Positions 20,967-26,078 of a stretch of 26,078 bases of DNA are shown here, one piece after another. A program made the position numbers and the translations under genes. This DNA is from Stenotrophomonas sp. (GTDB lineage Bacteria; Pseudomonadota; Gammaproteobacteria; Xanthomonadales; Xanthomonadaceae). Position 1 is the stretch's first letter. Each line of letters opens with the position of its first letter. Location of the stretch: contig QFOV01000015.1 in NCBI GenBank assembly GCA_003248565.1, positions 1 through 26,078 on the forward strand, given 5' to 3'. The notes beneath the pieces are model-generated. The model did not search any database, was not told the origin of the DNA, and was given only the letters and a program-made list of their open reading frames with translations.

Positions 20967-23519
20967 TTACCTTCTACTCGGATCCAGTGATATCAACCGG
21001 GTCACATCCAGCAACGCTGCTGGCAGATGCACACCACCAGGCGCGGCCAGATAACGCGGGCGCCACTCCGGTGCGAACTTGGACTTGAAGCGGCGCAGTC
21101 CGCTGAAGCCATAGAAGCGCTCGCCATGACGCGCGACCAGGTTGGCGAATCGGTTCCAGCGGCCGGCCAGCCGATGCTGGGCCAGGCCGGTCAGCGGCGC
21201 CATGCCCAGCGAGAAGCGGGTATAGCCATTGGCGGCGCCCCACAGGAACAACTCGATGAACAGGAAGTCCATCGTGCCCTTGGGTGCATCCGGGCGATGC
21301 CGCATCAGGTCAACCGACAGCTCATGCCCGGCCGGTGCCTGCCAGATATTGGCGAAGGCGACAATGCGCCCTTCCGCTTCGACCAGCGCCAGCGGGAAAC
21401 GGCTCATATAGCCCGGCTCGAAGCTGCCCAGCGAAAAGCCTTTCTCTTCGCCGGCTTTTTCATCCAGCCATGCATCCGAGATCTCCGCCAACTCGCCCAA
21501 CAATGCGGGCACCTCGCTGGCGGGAGCAAGCCGGAAGCTGAGCCCGCCGCGCTTGCCCTTGTTCCAGGCCTGGCGCAGGTCCGCGCGCTCGCTGCCGGCC
21601 AGGCTGAAATCCTGCAACGGCACCATCGCTTCTTCGCCCAGCTTTACCAGGGTCAGGCCAAGATCGAGATAGTGCTGCCAGTACTTCTCGCTGGTCTGGT
21701 AGAACACCGGACGCAGGCCAAGCCGGTCGGCTTCTTCACGGAAGCGCCAGATCAAGGCCGCCGCCACCTGCGGCGGCCCCACCGGATCACCCATCGCCAC
21801 CAGCGAGCCGCCGTAACGCTGCAGCATCACGAAGCCATCGCCGGCCTCGCTGTGCAGGATCGCCTTGTCGCCGGTCATTGCCACGCAGGCCTGGGTGTCC
21901 TGCGCAAGGGCCAATACCGGGCGCAGTTGCTCCAGTGTTGCTGCATCCGGCAAGGGCAGCGGGCTGCGGGTGCTGTGCAGCAGGCGCGCCAGCCCGAACA
22001 CGATCAGCGCGATGCAGACCAGCAGCAAGGCGCGTAGCGCACGTGGCGCATTGCCGGAGGTGGCGAACTGCCACCACAGTTCGTTCTGGTACTCGACGTG
22101 GCTGTAGACGAAGAACAGCAGCCACACCGTCGCCACCAGCACCAGTGCGACATTGCGCAGCCATGGCCACGACCATGCCTCGTCCAGCAGTGCGCCTTCG
22201 CGGTAGAACTCGCGTCGCGCCGCCCACAGCGCCACCGCTACCAGCGGCAAGGTGAGGGCCACTGTCAGATGGCCGCCGCGCAACCAGGCTGGTAGCGGCA
22301 GGGCAATGCACAGTGCCAGGGCCAGCATCCACGCGGCGTGGCTGCGCCGCTGCAGGCCTTGCCCGATCAGCAACAACAAAACACCGCCCAGGCTGCCAAG
22401 CAGGTGCGAGGTCTCCACGATCGGCAGCGAAGCTGGCAACACCCGCTGATGGGGCACCGGCAGGGTGCCGTCGATCAGCAGCAGTGCGCCGGCCGCAAAC
22501 ACGGCCAGTGCGATAAGTTGCGGCAGCCATGGCCGGAGTACCGACCACGCCGTGCCGGCACCGCTGCGCAGCGGGCGACGCAGGCTGGCCAGGGCGGCGA
22601 GCAACGCGGACAGGAACAACGGCAGCAGGTAATAGGTGATGCGATAGGCCACGGCGGCGGCGAGGACTGCGGCCGGCGCAACCTGCGGCAGCAGCTTGAG
22701 CAGGCTCCACTCGAACACGCCCAAGCCGGCGGGCACGGTGGACACCAGCCCGGCCACCACCGCGACCAGATACAGGCCGACGAAACCGATGAAGCCGACT
22801 TCGGCCTGCGCCGGCAGCAGCACGTAGAACGCTGCCGAGGCCAGGCCCAGCTCGACCACGCTCAGCGCGGTGACTTCCAGCACCGTGCGCCGGTCGGGAA
22901 TCCACATCCGGTGCGTGCCCCAGCCGATGCTGCGGCCGTGGCGGCCGACCAACAGCAGCATCGCGGCGAAACCGACCAGCAAGCCGATTCCCAGCGCATG
23001 CACCGCTGTGGCCGATATCGGCAATGCCAGCGCCGCGGCACCGGGTTCCAGCAGCAAGGCCAGGCCAAGCAGCAGCCAGGCACCGAACACAAAGCCCAAG
23101 GTGCTCATCAGCACCACCTGGCCGATCTCGGCAAGGCTGAGTCCGGCACGGCCGTAGCTGCGCACGCGGATGGCGCCACCCGTCAGTGCGGCAAAGCCCA
23201 GGGTCTGCCCGGCGGCGTGGGCCAGGAAGGCGGTGATGCCGATACGTGCGGCGGGCAAGGGGTGTTTGGCGCGCCTCAGGCCGATCGCATCGAAGCCGAC
23301 CAGGCAGGCATAGCTGGCCATGCCCAACAACGTTGCCAAGCCCAGTTGCGACCACGAGAGACCGCGTACCGCGGCACGGATCTGGTGGTAACCGTGGTCG
23401 CTGAACTCACCGGCCAAGGCATGCAGCGCCATTGCCATGATGGCGAGGGTGACGAGGATGGCGGCAACACGCCGCCAAGCCGGCATGGAAGGTTCCGAAG
23501 ACGTGGACGACGCGGTCAT
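20967..23519 (-). CDS. mprF: Bifunctional phosphatidylglycerol lysyltransferase/flippase MprF
   Basis: 850 residues from ATG 23519; an ATG 11 codons in is the alternative, and neither has a clear ribosome site. About the first 520 residues hold some 13-14 hydrophobic segments, the flippase and inner part of the synthase; these include LRRAKHPLPAARIGITAFLAHAAGQTLG and TVPAGLGVFEWSLL in pieces typical of the family. The C-terminal about 320 residues form the cytoplasmic GNAT-like DUF2156 synthase, with FVMLQRYGGSLVAMGDPVGP, KGTMDFLFIELFLWGA and FSLGMAPLTGLAQHRLAG. The enzyme moves lysine (or another amino acid) from its tRNA to phosphatidylglycerol and flips the product outward, lowering the negative surface charge and raising resistance to cationic peptides. 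It is convergent with the acvB-type hydrolase. Amino-acid specificity cannot be told from sequence. Confidence 0.96.
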   Translation of the reverse strand: MTASSTSSEPSMPAWRRVAAILVTLAIMAMALHALAGEFSDHGYHQIRAAVRGLSWSQLGLATLLGMASYACLVGFDAIGLRRAKHPLPAARIGITAFLAHAAGQTLGFAALTGGAIRVRSYGRAGLSLAEIGQVVLMSTLGFVFGAWLLLGLALLLEPGAAALALPISATAVHALGIGLLVGFAAMLLLVGRHGRSIGWGTHRMWIPDRRTVLEVTALSVVELGLASAAFYVLLPAQAEVGFIGFVGLYLVAVVAGLVSTVPAGLGVFEWSLLKLLPQVAPAAVLAAAVAYRITYYLLPLFLSALLAALASLRRPLRSGAGTAWSVLRPWLPQLIALAVFAAGALLLIDGTLPVPHQRVLPASLPIVETSHLLGSLGGVLLLLIGQGLQRRSHAAWMLALALCIALPLPAWLRGGHLTVALTLPLVAVALWAARREFYREGALLDEAWSWPWLRNVALVLVATVWLLFFVYSHVEYQNELWWQFATSGNAPRALRALLLVCIALIVFGLARLLHSTRSPLPLPDAATLEQLRPVLALAQDTQACVAMTGDKAILHSEAGDGFVMLQRYGGSLVAMGDPVGPPQVAAALIWRFREEADRLGLRPVFYQTSEKYWQHYLDLGLTLVKLGEEAMVPLQDFSLAGSERADLRQAWNKGKRGGLSFRLAPASEVPALLGELAEISDAWLDEKAGEEKGFSLGSFEPGYMSRFPLALVEAEGRIVAFANIWQAPAGHELSVDLMRHRPDAPKGTMDFLFIELFLWGAANGYTRFSLGMAPLTGLAQHRLAGRWNRFANLVARHGERFYGFSGLRRFKSKFAPEWRPRYLAAPGGVHLPAALLDVTRLISLDPSRR

Positions 23520-23682
23520 GCAGACGGGAGGGAGCTATGCGCTGGCGCGGCGCGGACGCATAAGACTAGCCCCCTTGCGTGATGATGGCTGCATGCACGC
23601 AGCGCAGCGTTTTCACCGCCTTCAGTCAGCGGACCGCCCACGGGCGCACTAGACTTGGCAGCTCGAACGGCGGGGAGTGGGC

Positions 23683-24372
23683 ATGGACATTGGGTCGCAC
23701 AGGGGGTCTTGGCAATCGCCAGCGCTGGCCTTGGCCGTGGTGTTGGCCTTGTTGGTGTTCCTGGTTGTTGCCATTGCTCTGCAGTTTGCGCGTGATGACC
23801 TGGACTGGGTACGGGCGACCCTCAGTCTGTATCTGCACGGCCCCTATGGGCTTGTACTGCGCAGCGTCTATTGCCTGCTGGCGCTGGCCATCGCCGCGCT
23901 TGGCCTGATGCTGTACAGGCAAGCGCATGGCAGCGCACGGCGCGGCTTGCCGCCCAGTCTGTTCGCCGTGGCCGGGCTTGGTTTGGCTACGGTGGCGATA
24001 GGCGACAGCTGGCTGCCGCAGTTCGCACCATTGCTGGCGCCGCTGATTCATGGTCTGGCGGCCCAGACCGCGTTCCTGTGCGTGACCGTGGCGATGCTGC
24101 TGCAGGCCTGGTGCTTCGGTCGTGACGCGCATTGGCGTCGACTGTATTGGCTGACCTGGGGTTGGGCATGGCTGGCCTTCGCCGGGCTGTGGCTGCACGT
24201 GCTGTGGCGTGGCAGCCCGCGCGGACTGGGGCAGAAGTTGGTGATTGCGGCCGTGGTGGGTTGGCTGCTGTTGGTGGCGCTCGCATCGTGGCGTCGTTCA
24301 CGCAAAGAAACGCCTGAAACTTCCACTTGCCCTCACAATGGCGGCTACATCCCCAACACGGAGTCACCCTGA
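23683..24372 (+). CDS. DUF998 family membrane protein
   Basis: 229 residues from ATG 23683, with GGGGAG six bases upstream; a GTG at 23677 is less likely. Six hydrophobic segments are spread over the whole length. It has the DUF998 layout, including LSLYLHGPYGLVLRSVY after the first helix, and GLGLATVAIGDSWLP. An inner-membrane protein of unknown function. The last about 25 residues (KETPETSTCPHNGGYIPNTESP) are hydrophilic, and the TGA overlaps the RidA ATG (TGATG, 24370-24374), so the two are translationally coupled. Divergent from mprF across 163 bp. Confidence 0.87.
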   Translation: MDIGSHRGSWQSPALALAVVLALLVFLVVAIALQFARDDLDWVRATLSLYLHGPYGLVLRSVYCLLALAIAALGLMLYRQAHGSARRGLPPSLFAVAGLGLATVAIGDSWLPQFAPLLAPLIHGLAAQTAFLCVTVAMLLQAWCFGRDAHWRRLYWLTWGWAWLAFAGLWLHVLWRGSPRGLGQKLVIAAVVGWLLLVALASWRRSRKETPETSTCPHNGGYIPNTESP

Positions 24373-24719
24373 TGATCCAGCGCTTCGATACCGGCCCGCG
24401 CATGTCGGAAATGACCATCCACAATGGCGTGGCCTATCTGGCCGGGCAAGTGCCGGAAGACACCCGCGCCGATATCGTTGGCCAGACCGAGCAGGTGCTG
24501 CAGGCCATCGACGATCTGCTGCGCCTGGCCCCGACCGACAAGACCAAGATCCTGCGCGCCGAGATCTTCCTGGCTGACCTGGCTGACTTCGCCGGCATGA
24601 ACCAAGCCTGGGACAAGTGGGTGCCGCAGGGTGCAACGCCGTCGCGTGCCACCGTGCAGGCCAAGCTGGCCAATCCGGAATGGAAGATCGAGATCGTGAT
24701 CACTGCGGCTGTGCCGTAA
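24372..24719 (+). CDS. RidA family protein (YoaB-like)
   Basis: 115 residues from ATG 24372, with GGAG ten bases upstream inside the DUF998 gene. It has the RidA/YjgF fold: GVAYLAGQVPED near the start, ILRAEIFLADLADFAGMNQAWDKWV in pieces typical of the family, and R92 (SRATVQAKL) with E107 (KIEIVITA). The arginine that holds the imine substrate's carboxylate is present. RidA proteins hydrolyse reactive enamine/imine intermediates, such as 2-aminoacrylate, to keto acids and ammonia in the cytoplasm. The YoaB-type subgroup is less well studied. Coupled to the DUF998 gene. Confidence 0.93.
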   Translation: MIQRFDTGPRMSEMTIHNGVAYLAGQVPEDTRADIVGQTEQVLQAIDDLLRLAPTDKTKILRAEIFLADLADFAGMNQAWDKWVPQGATPSRATVQAKLANPEWKIEIVITAAVP

Positions 24720-24739
24720 GCGGACTGCATGACCAATGC

Positions 24740-24776
24740 TGATCTGCTCTGGATGCGATGGCATCCGGGCAGATCA
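24740..24776 (+). terminator. Hairpin after the RidA gene
   Basis: TGATCTGC (24740-24747) pairs with GCAGATCA (24769-24776). Inside, GGATGC (24751-24756) pairs with GCATCC (24761-24766) around a 4-nt loop. This stable hairpin begins 21 bp after the stop. There is no T-tract, so it may be a weak terminator or an mRNA stabiliser. Confidence 0.4.
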
Positions 24777-24821
24777 GGCTTTGAAGCTGCTGATGGCTTT
24801 GCAGGGAGGCAAGGGAAAGGA

Positions 24822-25346
24822 ATGAAGGTTCGTCTGTTGTTTGCAGTGTGTTGTGCGTTGGTTGGTGCCAGCGCGACTGTGTCTGTTGCAGCGCCGGCGC
24901 CGCTGTCGAGGATGATCTACGCGAAGGTGCCTGTGCAGCGTATCGAGCCCTTGGAGTACCCGCAGTTCAAGCTGATCGAGGCAGAGCTGCGCAATACGGT
25001 GCGCCGCCATGGTGACCGCAGCGTCCCCAACCGCTTCTGCGCGGTTGGTTACCTGCTCGACCGCGGCACGTTGGAAACGGTGCTGATCTGGGACAACGCG
25101 CAATGGTTGATCCGCTGGTGGGGCGGTGATGCGCTGGCTACCTCGGAGGAGCGCTATGCCGTATCTGCGTCGTTCTCACCTGTTACCGACCTTCGCACCG
25201 ACCTGGTCGAGGACAACCGCTATCCGCTGGGCACGCGCGCGATAGTGCGCGCGGATGCGGAGGCCTTGATTGCGGATTGCCAGGCGCATGGACGGCAGTA
25301 CATCGTGCCGCCACTGCCGCCAAAAGGCGAAGATGACGAGTATTGA
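24822..25346 (+). CDS. Secreted protein of unknown function
   Basis: 174 residues from ATG 24822, with AAAGGA immediately upstream. The frame is open 31 codons further back, but this ATG begins a Sec signal peptide (MKVRLLFAVCCALVGASA, cleavage near residue 23-25). The mature part is about 150 residues with only two cysteines (FCAVGYLL and ADCQAHG), which could form a disulfide. It has an aromatic stretch, LIWDNAQWLIRWWGGD, and no membrane segments. I do not recognise a domain. It probably sits in the periplasm. It follows the RidA gene and hairpin by about 100 bp and may have its own promoter. Confidence 0.8.
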   Translation: MKVRLLFAVCCALVGASATVSVAAPAPLSRMIYAKVPVQRIEPLEYPQFKLIEAELRNTVRRHGDRSVPNRFCAVGYLLDRGTLETVLIWDNAQWLIRWWGGDALATSEERYAVSASFSPVTDLRTDLVEDNRYPLGTRAIVRADAEALIADCQAHGRQYIVPPLPPKGEDDEY

Positions 25347-25365
25347 GGCCGCAATCCTCAATCGA

Positions 25366-25520
25366 TTTGTGGGAGCGGCGTAAGCCGCGAAGCTCGCATC
25401 GTCTGGATAGCCGCGTTCAACATGATCTGGAACTGCTGCTTTTTTGCGGTTTGATGCCGTGACAGGGATCTTCGCCAGTTCGGTTTCTACGAGCTTCGCG
25501 GCTTACGCGGCTCCCACAAA
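25366..25520. repeat. REP-like inverted pair; right arm encodes the rnfB stop
   Basis: The left arm 25366-25395 and the right arm 25491-25520 are reverse complements over 29 of 30 bases, with about 95 bp between. The right arm overlaps the end of rnfB and supplies its last codons (GTG GGA GCC GCG) and TAA. Confidence 0.85.
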
Positions 25521-25991
25521 ACCGGGGTTCGGGACTGCCTGCAGCTCGATGCAATCCACCGGGCAGGGCGGGATGCACAGCTCGCATCCGGTGCACAGGT
25601 CGGCCAGCACGGTATGCATGTATTTGGCGCCGCCGACGATGGCATCGACAGGGCAGGCCTGGATGCACTTGGTGCAGCCGATGCAGTCGGCTTCGACGAT
25701 CACCGCGACCTGCGCCAGTTTGTGCTCGCCACGGCTGCGGTCGTAGGGAAGGGCCGGAACACCCAGCAGATGAGCCAGTGCGCGCGCGCCAGCGTCGCCA
25801 CCCGGCGGGCAGTGATCAATTCCGGCATTGCCAGAGGCCATGGCTTCGGCATAAGGGCGGCAGCCGTCATAACCGCACTGCCCACACTGGGTCTGCGGCA
25901 GCAGCCGATCGAGGCGTTCGACCAGCGCAACCTTTCCTTCTCCCTGCGGGAGTGGGTGGCGTGCAGCGTCTGATGAGGCTTGGGTATTCAT
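25503..25991 (-). CDS. rnfB: RnfB-type iron-sulfur electron transport protein (soluble form)
   Basis: 162 residues from ATG 25991. It lacks the hydrophobic N-terminal anchor of classical RnfB (about 190 residues) and starts close to the first cluster motif: C36, C39, C44 and C61 (QCGQCGYDGC, DHCPPGG), the RnfB-type [4Fe-4S] site. Then comes a two-cluster ferredoxin domain, with CIGCTKCIQACPVDAI and CTGCELCIPPCPVDCI. In Rnf complexes RnfB passes electrons between NADH/ferredoxin and the membrane; no other Rnf subunit is in the window. Residues 12-19 (HPLPQGEG) are encoded by a dispersed CTCCC/GGGAG repeat, and the last residues and stop by a REP element, so both ends are probably recent. In related genomes I recall a stand-alone copy next to nth; the left neighbour here is the secreted protein instead. 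Confidence 0.9.
   Translation of the reverse strand: MNTQASSDAARHPLPQGEGKVALVERLDRLLPQTQCGQCGYDGCRPYAEAMASGNAGIDHCPPGGDAGARALAHLLGVPALPYDRSRGEHKLAQVAVIVEADCIGCTKCIQACPVDAIVGGAKYMHTVLADLCTGCELCIPPCPVDCIELQAVPNPGFVGAA
25936..25958. repeat. CTCCC/GGGAG hairpin repeat inside the rnfB 5' coding part
   Basis: CCTTCTCCCTGCGGGAGTGG forms a short hairpin and matches the copy at 26012-26048 in its CTCCC-N-GCGGGAGTGGG core, in the same orientation. It encodes HPLPQGEG of rnfB. Confidence 0.65.
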
Positions 25992-26011
25992 TGGAGAGTC
26001 CTGCTGTTTGC

Positions 26012-26048
26012 TCTCACCCCAACCCCTCTCCCGGCGGGAGTGGGGCTC
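26012..26048. repeat. CTCCC/GGGAG hairpin repeat upstream of rnfB
   Basis: CTCTCCCGGCGGGAG with flanking CACCCCAACCC and TGGGGCT lies 20 bp upstream of the rnfB start. It belongs to the same family as 25936-25958 and is related to 14332-14426. The remaining 30 bp to the window edge show no gene that I can support. Confidence 0.7.
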
Positions 26049-26078
26049 AGGTCAAGCATTTGCCGCGATACCAGCGCT

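Noticed and set aside
22338..23582. 414-codon plus-strand frame
   Set aside because: Antisense to the membrane half of mprF; Q/H/R-rich composition is the mirror of a hydrophobic protein.
26049..26078. Possible end of a gene upstream of rnfB
   Set aside because: Only 30 bp remain; the minus-strand frames have stops at different points and none can be preferred.

Overview
The window reads as ordinary chromosome from a high-GC gammaproteobacterium of the family Xanthomonadaceae, most likely Stenotrophomonas or a close relative. This rests on the protein families and their arrangement: a Xanthomonas-type secreted nucleotide pyrophosphatase, a two-domain AcvB/VirJ protein beside MprF, a soluble stand-alone RnfB, YegD and DUF2058. 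It also rests on dispersed hairpin repeats of the form GTGGGAGCGGCGTAAGCCGC. I see no rRNA, tRNA, CRISPR array, phage module or transposase. The genus is an inference.

Left part (1-2700): a 3'-truncated IclR-type regulator reads leftward off the window edge. Next comes about 850 bp of gene-free, comparatively AT-rich DNA carrying a 16-bp palindrome, then a membrane-anchored HDOD protein. From 2700 to 9150 there is a cardiolipin-synthase-like phospholipase D protein (minus strand); a tightly overlapping sstT-azlC-azlD amino-acid transport operon (plus); an unusual RsuA/RluF-type pseudouridine synthase downstream of a YgjP-like metallopeptidase (minus); and, divergent from those, a DUF2058 protein and a YbiI-like zinc-finger protein.

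Middle part (9150-17650): a GNAT acetyltransferase; a two-gene unit of a lipoprotein nucleotide pyrophosphatase/phosphodiesterase and a small MscS channel (minus); and, divergent from it, an overlapping ECF sigma factor, membrane protein (probable anti-sigma) and secreted DUF4097 protein that look like one envelope-response operon. A YegD-type Hsp70 protein, YjdM (PhnA) and a transglutaminase-like/TPR protein follow.

Right part (17650-26078): a co-directional run of thpR, an HD-domain protein, a 65-residue oxidoreductase-like protein and acvB/virJ. The last of these points tail to tail at mprF. MprF makes and flips aminoacyl-phosphatidylglycerol, and AcvB-family proteins hydrolyse it, so this is a coherent lipid-modification pair. 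Then come a DUF998 membrane protein overlapping a RidA protein, an unrecognised secreted protein and RnfB.

A window-wide pattern stands out. Six of the seven convergent gene junctions hold a sizeable inverted repeat, from at least three unrelated repeat families, while divergent junctions do not. Two genes (yegD and rnfB) take their stop codon from such a repeat, and the rnfB N-terminus is partly encoded by another. I found no convincing wholly new multi-gene system. The most interesting candidates are the ECF/DUF4097 operon, the acvB-mprF pair, the repeat-junction pattern and the degenerate pseudouridine synthase.
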